Below, piece by piece: positions 44,242 to 53,327 of a stretch of 64,000 bases of DNA; positions within the stretch are counted from its first letter, which is position 1; each line of letters begins with the position of its first letter. The notes under the pieces were generated by a model. The model was given only the letters and a program-made list of their open reading frames with translations, was not told where the DNA came from and ran no database searches. Source of the stretch: Paenibacillus sp. FSL R5-0623 (GTDB lineage Bacteria > Bacillota > Bacilli > Paenibacillales > Paenibacillaceae); the NCBI RefSeq assembly GCF_037974265.1, contig NZ_CP150233.1, forward strand, positions 6,448,001-6,512,000. The letters run 5' to 3'. A program made the position numbers and the translations under genes.

Positions 44242-44964
44242 TCAAAAAGTCAGGATACGACTGATCTCTTCATAGCTCGATGCTACAAAATGAGGTTGAT
44301 GATCGGACTCCGGCAACGCCTCCCGATGGTTGAACCAGATGACTGTCCAGCCTGCATCCACTGCACCTACCACATCATTACGCCACGAGTCTCCGATGTA
44401 ATAGCTGGAACGGGCATCTGTCCCGGACTGCTTACTCACATATTCAAACAACCTGCGATCCGGCTTCGCATAACCAGTTGTACCGGAGATGAAAATCAGA
44501 TGCTCGTCTACGAGACTGAGCACATCCAATGCTTCAAGCTTACGCCGCTGATGCTCCCCTTCTCCATTGGTGATTAGACCAACGGTATGGCCTTCTGCCT
44601 GAAGCCTTCTGATTAACCCATACGCTCCTTCAAAAGGCACAATCTCAAACTGTCTACTCAGATACTGTGCTTGTAGTTCTTCAGCCTGTCCCGATAGTAG
44701 GGGGAGTCCGAACTCTTCCATCGTCAACTCAAACCTCCGATGGCGCATTCGCTCCACCGCATCTGGTTCTGGCACAGCGGACAGATCTTCTTGTGCAGAC
44801 AGCCAGTCACTATAATATCGAAAACGATGATAGGCCTTAGCATAAGGGAAATTATCCGGCAGGCCGAGAACGTCCTGCAACGCGCCACGAAGTGGCTGCA
44901 AGTGATCATATAACGTATCATCCACGTCGAAAAATATGGTTTTAGTATTATTTTTTTCATTCAT
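44242..44964 (-). CDS. HAD superfamily hydrolase (YjjG/PynA-like)
   Basis: 240 residues with HAD motif I FFDVDDTLYD, motif II (VGLITNGEGEHQ), motif III Lys (GYAKPDRRLF) and motif IV (YYIGDSWRNDVVGA). A soluble phosphatase, possibly a nucleotidase or general phosphatase of the YjjG group; the substrate is unassigned. Own terminator, monocistronic. Confidence 0.9.
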   Translation of the reverse strand: MNEKNNTKTIFFDVDDTLYDHLQPLRGALQDVLGLPDNFPYAKAYHRFRYYSDWLSAQEDLSAVPEPDAVERMRHRRFELTMEEFGLPLLSGQAEELQAQYLSRQFEIVPFEGAYGLIRRLQAEGHTVGLITNGEGEHQRRKLEALDVLSLVDEHLIFISGTTGYAKPDRRLFEYVSKQSGTDARSSYYIGDSWRNDVVGAVDAGWTVIWFNHREALPESDHQPHFVASSYEEISRILTF

Positions 44965-45264
44965 AATGGTTGTCTATCCTCCTGCTTTTGAGTCCATACA
45001 TTCTCTTCTTACTACTATATAGTTATTCCTTTTCCCCGTCCAAGGAGGAGCTTACTCTTTATGTTACAGCTTCGGGTCCAGAGCAACACCAATAGCAATC
45101 CTTGATTCTGATGCTCAGACAGCCATGTCGTTGAAACTATGTTAAAATAAGGATCATTAACTTAGAGGTGATGCTTATTCTTAATCCAAATATCTTCTTC
45201 TATTAGTTGTGTATGAGGTCATGGCTTCTCTAGCCAAATCTAACCTTGCACAACGGGGATGAAG
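44965..45264. other. Intergenic stretch with no recognisable feature
   Basis: About 300 bases between the divergent HAD and small-ORF genes. AT-rich; promoters are presumably here, but I see no motif worth naming. Confidence 0.4.
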
Positions 45265-45405
45265 ATGTTTACACTACAAAATAGTAAGAAGTTCGTTGAT
45301 CCAAGAAAAGAGTCACTGAAAGATCACCGCAAAGGAATCAAGAGCACTCATTTCAACAAAGAAAGCAAACCGAATCGAAAGCACGATTATCATCAAAATC
45401 AGTAG
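45265..45405 (+). CDS. Small, very basic hypothetical protein (46 aa)
   Basis: ATG TTT ACA... to TAG encodes MFTLQNSKKFVDPRKESLKD and a tail rich in Lys, His, Asn and Arg, with no hydrophobic segment. GGGG lies 9 nt upstream. A short hairpin AAGAAG/CTTCTT with a T-tail follows directly, which supports a real transcription unit. I do not recognise a family. It could be a nucleic-acid-binding peptide. Confidence 0.45.
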   Translation: MFTLQNSKKFVDPRKESLKDHRKGIKSTHFNKESKPNRKHDYHQNQ

Positions 45406-45416
45406 CCTTTTTAGTT

Positions 45417-45434
45417 AAGAAGGACTTCTTTTTT
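45417..45434 (+). terminator. Short terminator-like hairpin after the small basic ORF
   Basis: AAGAAG/CTTCTT with a 2-nt loop merging into a T-run. The stem is weak. Confidence 0.45.
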
Positions 45435-45498
45435 CAATCAATTACATACCGTTTCATTCGTTACTGATAGTTAGAATATATCGAGGAGGCCTTTATTC

Positions 45499-45930
45499 AT
45501 GTGGAAAGAGCATCTTCATAGCATTTCGAAGGAGTATACGTTCAGTCCCCCTGCATCTGGTGATGACATTGCAAAGGTGGAAGACTCCTTACAGGTTACG
45601 CTCCCTCGTGAATTAAAAGAAATATTGCTCGAAACCAATGGAGTCAGAGCTATTTACGATTTGGGACTTATCTGGTCAGAAGATCGAATTAAGAATGAAA
45701 ACAGACATTACCGGGATGACCACTCCCAAGATTATTATATGCCCTTTGATCACCTGCTCTTCTTCGGGGAAAGTGGAATTGGGGATTTATTTGCTTTTCC
45801 TGTGACAGGGGATGGAACGTGTAGAGATGACGTGTTTGTGTGGAATCATGAAAATGACAGCCGAAAATGGGTCGCACCTTCAGTGTCCAAATATTTGGAG
45901 TGGACTTTAGAAGGCAAAATAAAAATTTAA
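45499..45930 (+). CDS. SMI1/KNR4 (SUKH) family protein
   Basis: 143 residues with SUKH features: DDIAKVEDSLQVTLPRELKEILLETNGV, FFGESGIGDLFAFPV and a C-terminal YLEWTLEGKI. A likely antitoxin/immunity-type protein, without a visible cognate toxin. AGGAGG lies before the ATG. A second SUKH protein in the window (33.7 kb) is longer and clearly different. Confidence 0.88.
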   Translation: MWKEHLHSISKEYTFSPPASGDDIAKVEDSLQVTLPRELKEILLETNGVRAIYDLGLIWSEDRIKNENRHYRDDHSQDYYMPFDHLLFFGESGIGDLFAFPVTGDGTCRDDVFVWNHENDSRKWVAPSVSKYLEWTLEGKIKI

Positions 45931-46045
45931 TTTACGGACTAACGGACCCTAATCTTCGATGAATAATTAGATAATTTTGTATTTCCATTTAATGAATATT
46001 ATATTAATGAACACATTACAAATGAATAAAAGGTGGAATGAACTT

Positions 46046-46234
46046 ATGAGTACATCAGAAAAGAAATGTCATGATTGCGGAGGAACATCTTTCGTAGAAG
46101 CATCGGATTACATCAACCTTCGTCCATTGGATAAGAAAATGACTCTCGGTGTGGAAAAAATGTACACGGTTTGTCTGGATTGCGGCGAAGTTGTTTCCAT
46201 TAAAGTGAAGAACCCAGAAAAGTTGCTAAAATAA
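46046..46234 (+). CDS. Small zinc-ribbon protein
   Basis: 62 residues with two Cys pairs (CHDCGG and CLDCGE) about 36 residues apart, a compact zinc ribbon. Function unknown. The start at 46046 (MSTSEKK) has AGGTGG about 10 nt upstream; the frame stays open to 45977, but that leader is low-complexity. Confidence 0.7.
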   Translation: MSTSEKKCHDCGGTSFVEASDYINLRPLDKKMTLGVEKMYTVCLDCGEVVSIKVKNPEKLLK

Positions 46235-46258
46235 TAATTCCAATAAGCACAGACAAAA

Positions 46259-46292
46259 ACACCCTAGCTCACAATTGTGAAATAGGGTGTTT
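46259..46292. terminator. Bidirectional terminator between zinc-ribbon gene and ade
   Basis: Stem ACACCCTA/TAGGGTGT with an inner TCACAA/TTGTGA palindrome; T-runs on both strands. Confidence 0.88.
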
Positions 46293-46327
46293 TTTCATGT
46301 GCATCACGACATATGTGTCTATCACAC

Positions 46328-48067
46328 TTAAACAATCAACGATACAACCTTACCTGCATTCACATCAATCAAGCCATGGTCCGTAATCTTCAGTGCCGGA
46401 CTTACCGCAAGAGAGTGAGTGCTGATCGACATGATCGGATTGTAATGTACATACCCAAGAGACAACATTGCTGCTCTCAGCTCCTTCACTTGATGGGACA
46501 CCACTGCAAGTGGTTCTTCCGTCAAAATGCCACCTACGGGAAGTTCCAGATGGGACAGCACCTTGCCATCTTCCACCACACAGAACCCACCCTGGCTCGA
46601 AATCACTGTGTTAGCTGCCAATATCATATCTTCACGATTACGTCCTACAACCAGCAGGTTGTGATTGTCGTGTGAGTATGTCGTTGCAATGGCGCCGCGC
46701 TTGATGGTGTCTCCACCGATCAGGCCATGTGCACGATTGCCGTTCACGCCATAACGTTCAAAGGTCGCGATCTGCGCATATCCACTTTCTTCCCACTGCA
46801 ATTCGCCATCTGAGGACTGAACGGATGCAATATGCTCTTCCACAAAAGTAGAACCATCCTTGACCATCATGACACGGCATTGGTATTCACCTTCACCAGC
46901 GAGATCAACCCCTGATCCACTGACTTTCGGATCTGACAATTGAATTGCAAAATCTGCTACGCCCAGCTTCTCCAACTGTACGCTCTTATAGAAGTGAGGC
47001 GGGAATTGCCCGATGATCCGTTCCTGCTTATACGGTTCGTAATCGTCATAAGCTTTGCGGCCATTTTTGTACACCTGATCAATGGAGAGATCATGCAAGT
47101 TGGATACCAACACATAATCGGCCACTTTGCCTGGGGCAATGCTGCCACGATCGGTCATTTTCATACGGGAAGAAGGGGTAGACGTTGCTGCGTAGATCGC
47201 ATCTTCCGGACGCATCCCCATCTGAATTGCCTTACGTACGATATGATCCAGATGACCACGCTCCACCAGTGAATCCGGCATCACATCATCCGTGACGAAG
47301 CAGAAGTGCTGTGCCACATCATGTTGAATCAGATACTCCATGACTTCCGGGGTCATTGATTTCTCCTGAATTTCAATAAACATGCCTGCCGCAATCCGCG
47401 CCTGTAATCCCTCAATGCTCTGATGGGTATGATCGGAATCGATACCTGCGTAGATCAGTCGATGCAGATCAAGTCCAAGCAGTTTCGGTGTATGTCCTTC
47501 GATCACGAGATCGGGATAGTTTTTGCGAATATGCTGTAAAATTCGGTTGGTCTTGCACTCCGGATCACGGATGACATCGACATAGTTCATGATCTCGCCC
47601 AGACAGATGATCTCGCCAGTGGCGAGCAGCACGTCCATATCTTCGATTTCAATCGAACCGCCTGTCGTCTCCATCGGGGTTGCCGGAACGGAACTTGGAA
47701 TCGCATAGAACATGTCGACCGTCGTCTCCCGACTCGCAGCCATCATCTCCTGCACACCCTCCAGCCCAAATACATTCGCCATCTCATGCGGTTCTGCGAC
47801 AATGGACGTTACCCCGCAGCCAATCAAGCCATGAGAAAAGGTTTCCGGTGTCACCATTGTACTTTCGATATGCAGATGGATATCAATCAAACCAGGAATC
47901 ATGTATCTTCCTCGCGCATCAATGACTTCGTCTGCCTGAATCATCTCCGGTCCGCCGGGTCCAACGTATAGGAATCTGCCGTTCAACACAGCGACGTTGT
48001 TCATTTGAAACCGTTTATAATAACTGTTATACACATGTACATTCACAATCAGTTGATCTGCACGCAT
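46328..48067 (-). CDS. ade: Adenine deaminase
   Basis: 579 residues, amidohydrolase fold. Metal-site motifs are visible: GLIDIHLHIESTMVTP near the N-terminus, then AEPHEMANVFG and GHTPKL. The C-terminal domain has the family's HDNHNLLVVG segment. It converts adenine to hypoxanthine and ammonia. It lies at the 3' end of a minus-strand series of transporter and nucleoside-hydrolase genes, consistent with purine salvage. The gap to the ATPase gene is 175 nt, so co-transcription is likely but unproven. Confidence 0.9.
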   Translation of the reverse strand: MRADQLIVNVHVYNSYYKRFQMNNVAVLNGRFLYVGPGGPEMIQADEVIDARGRYMIPGLIDIHLHIESTMVTPETFSHGLIGCGVTSIVAEPHEMANVFGLEGVQEMMAASRETTVDMFYAIPSSVPATPMETTGGSIEIEDMDVLLATGEIICLGEIMNYVDVIRDPECKTNRILQHIRKNYPDLVIEGHTPKLLGLDLHRLIYAGIDSDHTHQSIEGLQARIAAGMFIEIQEKSMTPEVMEYLIQHDVAQHFCFVTDDVMPDSLVERGHLDHIVRKAIQMGMRPEDAIYAATSTPSSRMKMTDRGSIAPGKVADYVLVSNLHDLSIDQVYKNGRKAYDDYEPYKQERIIGQFPPHFYKSVQLEKLGVADFAIQLSDPKVSGSGVDLAGEGEYQCRVMMVKDGSTFVEEHIASVQSSDGELQWEESGYAQIATFERYGVNGNRAHGLIGGDTIKRGAIATTYSHDNHNLLVVGRNREDMILAANTVISSQGGFCVVEDGKVLSHLELPVGGILTEEPLAVVSHQVKELRAAMLSLGYVHYNPIMSISTHSLAVSPALKITDHGLIDVNAGKVVSLIV

Positions 48068-48242
48068 GGGGCATAATCTCCTTCTTCACAAGCATTTCAC
48101 CACGATCCGAACCGGACAATGAACCTGCACTTTAATCTGCTATGCTGCACATGACTGCGCACCACCGCCATCGTCCGGAATCATCGCATGAGTTGCCTTC
48201 TTTACTGCTCTTATTTCCTCAAGCTACTCCCTACATTCACGA

Positions 48243-49301
48243 CTACTCTACCAATACAAGCTTGTCCTGTGGGAAAATCAGGCTAACACGCTGCCCGCTA
48301 AGGTAAGGTGTTTCCATCTCCTGATTGGCTGTAAAATCACCAAGCTCCGTCTCAACCACATACTGATAGCTGCGTCCCAGATACGTACTGACTTTGATAA
48401 TCCCTGGCAAAGCGTTCACCACATCCGCAGAGGTGTCTCCACTAACAATCAGATCATCCGGGCGAATCGCACCCTTACGTGCCCCGGGACGAGCTGTTCC
48501 AGGATGGGCTGTTGCTGTGAACGTGCGTCCCCCTGCATGCAATGTGATGACTTCACCTGCATCAATACGATCGGCAAATTCAATGAAATTATGGAACCCG
48601 ATAAACCGTGCGACAAACTCCGTTGCCGGATATTTAAAAATCGTTTCCGGGCGGTCAAGCTGCTCGACCACACCTTTGTTCATGATGGCTACCTGATCCG
48701 AGATCGAGAAGCACTCTTCCTGGTCATGAGAGACATATAGCGTTGTAATGCCCAGCTCTTGCTGAATCCGGCGAATCTCGACCCGCATGTTCAGGCGCAG
48801 ATTGGCATCCAGGTTACTGAGCGGTTCGTCGAACAAGAGCAGGTCAGGCTCAATGACCAATGCGCGGGCAATCGCCACACGCTGACGCTGTCCACCAGAC
48901 AGTTCTTGTGGAAAACGTTTCTCAAATCCATTCAGGTTAACGACTTCCAGGATTCGCATCACACGGGAAGAGATATCCTTGTCTTTTACCTTACGCATCC
49001 GCAGGCCAAAGGCCACGTTGTCATAGACAGACAGATGCGGGAATAATGCATAACTCTGAAATACAAATCCGAAGTTCCGCTTGTTCGCCGGAACCTTCGT
49101 ATAATCCTTGCCGCCAAACATAAACTTGCCCTGTGATGCTTCCAGAAATCCGGCGATGAGGCGCAGCGTAGTTGTTTTGCCGCAACCGCTCGGTCCGAGC
49201 AGGGAGAGCAGTTTACCTTTTTCCAGCTCCAACTGAAAATCCTTCAGGATTGTCTGCTTATCGTATGCCACGGATACGTGGTCTAATGTCAGCAATGCCA
49301 T
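48243..49301 (-). CDS. ABC transporter ATPase (polyamine/PotA-like family)
   Basis: 352 residues from ATG 49301. Walker A GPSGCGKTT, signature LSGGQRQRVAIARA, Walker B LLLFDEPLSNLD, H-loop YVSHDQEECF, and a C-terminal TOBE-like part (GAIRPDDLIVSG). A TTG six codons upstream is in frame, but GGAGG is best placed for the ATG. It adjoins two permeases, a solute-binding lipoprotein and nucleoside enzymes, so it probably powers purine or nucleoside import. Confidence 0.9.
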   Translation of the reverse strand: MALLTLDHVSVAYDKQTILKDFQLELEKGKLLSLLGPSGCGKTTTLRLIAGFLEASQGKFMFGGKDYTKVPANKRNFGFVFQSYALFPHLSVYDNVAFGLRMRKVKDKDISSRVMRILEVVNLNGFEKRFPQELSGGQRQRVAIARALVIEPDLLLFDEPLSNLDANLRLNMRVEIRRIQQELGITTLYVSHDQEECFSISDQVAIMNKGVVEQLDRPETIFKYPATEFVARFIGFHNFIEFADRIDAGEVITLHAGGRTFTATAHPGTARPGARKGAIRPDDLIVSGDTSADVVNALPGIIKVSTYLGRSYQYVVETELGDFTANQEMETPYLSGQRVSLIFPQDKLVLVE

Positions 49302-49319
49302 AGCGTTCTGCGCCTCCAA

Positions 49320-50111
49320 TTAACGTTTAGTAAAGTATGAAAATCCGCCCATGATCCGTTCGATCACGAACATTAAGAGTCCGGTCAGTACCATCAATAG
49401 CACGGAAATCGCTGCAATCGTTGGGTCAAAATAATTCTCCACATACGTCAGCATCTGGATCGGTAATGTGCTTACCCCTGGTCCGGTCATGAACACCGAG
49501 ATGTCCACGTTGTTGAAGGACTCCAGGAAGGCAATCAGCACGGCAGCGATAATGCCTGAGCGGATGTTGGGAAGCACGATTGTGAAGAACGTTCTTACCC
49601 GTCCCGCACCAAGACTTAGCGCAGCTTCCTCCACCGCAAAGTCAAAGCTCGACAGACTCGACGCGATAACCCGAATGATGAATGGAAGCATGATAATCGT
49701 ATGACCAATCAACAATCCGAGGTACATCGGCAGATGGTAGATTACGATCAGGTATTTCATCAATGTAAAACCAAGCACGATTCCCGGGATGAGTACCGGC
49801 GACAGGAACAATGCGTTCAGCACGGATTTGCCTTTGAAATCGTAACGACTAAGTGCATACGCAGCCGGAACTCCGAGTACCAGCGCCAACAGGTTCCCCA
49901 GCAGGGAAATGATGATGGACGTCTGGAATGTGCGGAGAAAACCGCCTGTGTTGAAAATATTCTCATACCAGCGGAAGGAGAACCCTTCCGGCGGAAATTT
50001 GAGTACCGTTCCCGGTTCAAACGAAGTGACCGATATGATCAGAAGCGGGCCCAGCAGAAAGATAAAGACCAGCAGACTGAACAGGCCCAGCCCGATATGT
50101 TTCTCCCGCAT
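49320..50111 (-). CDS. ABC transporter permease (PotC-like)
   Basis: 263 residues, six helices, EAA loop (VEEAALSLGAGRVRTFFTIVLPNI). It is the second permease of the putative nucleoside/purine transporter. The ATG lies 4 nt after the stop of the first permease, and the ribosome site overlaps that gene's last codons. Confidence 0.9.
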   Translation of the reverse strand: MREKHIGLGLFSLLVFIFLLGPLLIISVTSFEPGTVLKFPPEGFSFRWYENIFNTGGFLRTFQTSIIISLLGNLLALVLGVPAAYALSRYDFKGKSVLNALFLSPVLIPGIVLGFTLMKYLIVIYHLPMYLGLLIGHTIIMLPFIIRVIASSLSSFDFAVEEAALSLGAGRVRTFFTIVLPNIRSGIIAAVLIAFLESFNNVDISVFMTGPGVSTLPIQMLTYVENYFDPTIAAISVLLMVLTGLLMFVIERIMGGFSYFTKR

Positions 50112-50115
50112 ATGT

Positions 50116-50937
50116 CTACCCCTTCGGATTTAAAGTTTTGGCCATTTTGTTCATGACACCGACCACGACAAATGTAATCACAATCATAATCGCGGCAACA
50201 ACCGAGGCCAGATACCAGTCGTTGAGGGTCATGGCGTTCTGATACAGGAACGTAGCAATTACACGCTGTTTCCCTCCAAGGAGGGCAGGTGTGGTATACG
50301 CCGTCAGGCTTCCGACAAAGACAAGCACGGCTCCGATCACAAGTCCTGGCACAGCCAGCGGGAATACAACCCGGCGGAATGCCGTAATGCGCGATGCGCC
50401 CAGACTTTGCGCTGCCTTGAGCAGATCACCGTCAATGTTCTCCAGCACGCCCACCAGAGAGATAATCATCAATGGCAGGAACAGATGCGTCAGACCGATC
50501 ATCATCGCTGCTGGCGTGTACAGAATATCCAATGGCTTGTCCACGATCCCCAGACCAACAAGGGTGTTGTTGATCAGTCCTTTGCGTCCAAGGATGATCA
50601 TCCAGCTAAACGAACGCACGACCGGGCTGGTCAGCAGTGGGAAGATCGCCAGTGCCAGCAAAATGCCTTTACGGCGCGGCGCTTTCTGCGAAATATAATA
50701 AGCTGTCGGGAATCCGAGCACCACACAGACGATGGTGGTGACCACGCTGACTTGCAGCGTCGTAAGCAGTATTTTCAAAAAGTATGGGTCTCTGAAAAAA
50801 TGCATGTATCCTTCAAACGTGAAGGAGTTTTCTTGGAAAAACGTCGACCCGATCGTCAGGACAATCGGAATGATCATAAATGCCGCCAAAAACACAAATC
50901 CCGGCAGCAATAGCCAGTAGATTACTGATTTTTTCAT
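50116..50937 (-). CDS. ABC transporter permease (PotB-like)
   Basis: 273 residues, six helices, EAA loop (LLKAAQSLGASRITAFRRVVFP). The ATG at 50937 (MKKSVIYW) lies 7 nt from AGGAG, while an ATG two codons earlier almost touches it. Downstream genes are tightly linked; upstream, copy C of the dispersed repeat separates it from the nucleoside hydrolase gene. Confidence 0.9.
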   Translation of the reverse strand: MKKSVIYWLLLPGFVFLAAFMIIPIVLTIGSTFFQENSFTFEGYMHFFRDPYFLKILLTTLQVSVVTTIVCVVLGFPTAYYISQKAPRRKGILLALAIFPLLTSPVVRSFSWMIILGRKGLINNTLVGLGIVDKPLDILYTPAAMMIGLTHLFLPLMIISLVGVLENIDGDLLKAAQSLGASRITAFRRVVFPLAVPGLVIGAVLVFVGSLTAYTTPALLGGKQRVIATFLYQNAMTLNDWYLASVVAAIMIVITFVVVGVMNKMAKTLNPKG

Positions 50938-51030
50938 CGCCATACTCCTGACTTGTAAAATGGTTTTATTCACACGTTTCACTGGCGCACATTTCAAAAA
51001 ATATCCACGTTCATTGCATCAGCCGTTCCG

Positions 51031-51150
51031 GTTACGAATCGTTCTTACGATCGCTGTTATCCTTGGATTTTCTTGATCTCCTTCTTAATAGAAGGAAAAA
51101 TCCAAGGATAAAGGCGAACGCTTCGCTTCTTAAGAATCGATTTCGTCCCC
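51031..51150 (+). repeat. Dispersed structured repeat, copy C
   Basis: Core TCGCTGTTATCC and GATAAAGGCGAACG conserved. The inner stem is CTTGGATTTT/AAAATCCAAG, and the outer stem is entirely different from copy A (ACGAATCGTTCTTA against TAAGAATCGATTTCGT) yet still pairs. It lies between two minus-strand genes of one likely operon. Confidence 0.8.
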
Positions 51151-51216
51151 TACACTACCAGCGCAATACGTAAGGATTAATTTTCAAATTGAACGCCAAT
51201 GCCGTAAAGATCATAA

Positions 51217-52155
51217 CTACGCGTTTAACGCGTTGATAAACAGTTCAAGGAACGCTTCTGCGTCCACGGTTTCGCAGACGAGGGTGTTGGGCTGCTCGCC
51301 CAAACGGTTTTGGAAGTCGCATACCATCTGCCCATCGCACAGGCGGCTGGCGGTTTCGACATCGACGTAATAGGATTTGCGTCCTACCAGTTCTGGGGCA
51401 AGGGCTACGCCCACGGCCAGCGGATCATGCAACGCGCAAGCGCGGACGCCGTTCATTTGTTCATACCGGTTGATGTAGATCTCCGTACTTTGAGCGACGT
51501 ATGCGCGCAGTGCAGGATCAGTGAGACACTCAATCGTTGCTTCATTCAGCAATGTTTGACGCGTCACATCCAGTCCGACTTGCGTAAGCTTCTCGATGCC
51601 TGCGTGCAATACGATGCGTGCCGCCTCTGGATCAGCGTATGTGTTGTACTCGGCAGTTGGTGTAATGTTGCCATGTCCGTGAACCACACCACCCATGAAG
51701 ATAACTTCCTTCAATAAAGAAGGCAATTCAGGACACTTCATCAGCGCGAGTGCCAGATTGGTTAATGGAGCAGTCATGATCAATGTCAGTTCGCCTGGAT
51801 ATAACTTGGCTTGCTCCACGATAAAGTCCGGCGCAAAACCTTCCTCGGCTTGCTTGGACACCGCCGGATCAGGCAGCGCACCACCCAATCCGTCCTGTCC
51901 ATGTACCCGGTGTTCATAATGCGACTTGCGAGTAAGGGGTCCTGCCGCTCCAGCAATCACCGGAATTTCAGGTGCACCCGCAAGTTCAAGGATTTTGCAC
52001 GTATTCTCAGTTGCCTGCTGGAGTGATACGTTCCCACAGACTGTGGTGATGCCGAGAATGTCTAACTTCCGGCTTTTGACGGCCAGCAAAATCGCCAGTG
52101 CATCGTCAATCCCCGTGTCCACGTCCAGAATGATGCGATTTTGCGCTTCAATCAT
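51217..52155 (-). CDS. Inosine-uridine-preferring nucleoside hydrolase family
   Basis: 312 residues with the calcium-site motif ILDVDTGIDDALAI and the catalytic His in CALHDPLAV. It hydrolyses ribonucleosides to base plus ribose. Together with adenine deaminase it would turn imported nucleosides into bases. GGAGT lies before the ATG at 52155. Confidence 0.93.
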   Translation of the reverse strand: MIEAQNRIILDVDTGIDDALAILLAVKSRKLDILGITTVCGNVSLQQATENTCKILELAGAPEIPVIAGAAGPLTRKSHYEHRVHGQDGLGGALPDPAVSKQAEEGFAPDFIVEQAKLYPGELTLIMTAPLTNLALALMKCPELPSLLKEVIFMGGVVHGHGNITPTAEYNTYADPEAARIVLHAGIEKLTQVGLDVTRQTLLNEATIECLTDPALRAYVAQSTEIYINRYEQMNGVRACALHDPLAVGVALAPELVGRKSYYVDVETASRLCDGQMVCDFQNRLGEQPNTLVCETVDAEAFLELFINALNA

Positions 52156-52253
52156 CCGTTCTCAACTCCTATACGGTAATTGGTTGCTTGCTGCAAATGA
52201 TATAAGTTCAACATGTTGACCAAAGATAACTTTTAAGTCAGTCGGTTACTTTT

Positions 52254-53327
52254 TTATTGTGCAATCTCGCGGTTCCAGCGATCTGTCCAGCCTTTAACCT
52301 GTTGATTCACGAATTCCATATCCAGCTTGTTCAGCTTCTCAACGACTTCAGCGCCGTATGTTACACCTTCTGCTTCTTCAGCAGTCAGTTCAACCTTTGT
52401 GTTAACCGGGGAATCGACCTTGGCTTTAGCAGATTTTGCTTGTACATCCTGACTCAGCTGCCAGTTGATGAACTCTTCAGCCAGCTCTTTGTTTTTGCTG
52501 CCTTTCACGACATTGATCGTGTTCATCACAGCATATGCACCTTCGCTAGGTGTAACAAACTTGGCATTAGGCACGGCTGCTTTCAGATCTTTGAAATACA
52601 TTTCCATGATCGGTCCGCCCGCAATTTCTTCTTGGGAGAACATGTTCACGAACTCGGACGTTTGGCTATAGAATTTCACCACATTGCCGCTCAGTTTTTT
52701 CAGTTCAGCAAATGCCGCATCTTCATTAAACGTATCGTTTCCAGCCACACGGGAAGCTGCATCCACAACCATTGGGCCAGCTGTTGCTGTAATATTCGGG
52801 ATGGTCAGATTACCCTCGAACGCCGGGTCCCACAGGTCACTCCATGAAGTCACTTCTTTGGATACGAGATCCGGGTTATAAGCAATACCGAGCTGTCCAA
52901 CCGTGTATGCCGGGCCATAATCTTCACCCAGTGGTGCTTTGGCAATATCATAAATGTCATTTACATTTGGAATTTTGGAACGGTCGATTTTCTCAAACAG
53001 ACCTTCATCGATACCTTGTTGCGCATAGTAGTCAGACAGGTAGATGACATCGACATTTGATGTACCTTGACGAATTTTGTTCAGACGTTCAGCGTTATTG
53101 CCCACTTCGAGCACGATGTCTACATTATGTTCTTTTTCAAAGGGACCAAATACTGATTCATTGAAGAAATCTTCCGAGAAGCCCCAAGTGGAGATCACCA
53201 GTTTGTTCGCTGATGTTCCCCCACTGCCTGATCCGCCTGTTGCATCCTCTGTACTGCTGCCACAACCTGCAAGTAATACCGATGTCATTGCCACTGCTGC
53301 CAAACCGCTAATCCACTTTTTCATCAT
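52254..53327 (-). CDS. ABC transporter solute-binding lipoprotein (PotD/POT-like)
   Basis: 357 residues. The lipoprotein signal ends in VLLAGCGSS, so the mature protein is anchored outside the membrane. The fold is PotD-like (KLVISTWGFSEDFF, YGPAYTVGQLGIAYNPDLV, SWSDLWDP), but where true PotD has WSGD this protein has AGGPIMEMYF, so the polyamine pocket is not conserved. First gene of the likely nucleoside uptake operon, preceded by a leader with an intrinsic terminator. Confidence 0.9.
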   Translation of the reverse strand: MMKKWISGLAAVAMTSVLLAGCGSSTEDATGGSGSGGTSANKLVISTWGFSEDFFNESVFGPFEKEHNVDIVLEVGNNAERLNKIRQGTSNVDVIYLSDYYAQQGIDEGLFEKIDRSKIPNVNDIYDIAKAPLGEDYGPAYTVGQLGIAYNPDLVSKEVTSWSDLWDPAFEGNLTIPNITATAGPMVVDAASRVAGNDTFNEDAAFAELKKLSGNVVKFYSQTSEFVNMFSQEEIAGGPIMEMYFKDLKAAVPNAKFVTPSEGAYAVMNTINVVKGSKNKELAEEFINWQLSQDVQAKSAKAKVDSPVNTKVELTAEEAEGVTYGAEVVEKLNKLDMEFVNQQVKGWTDRWNREIAQ

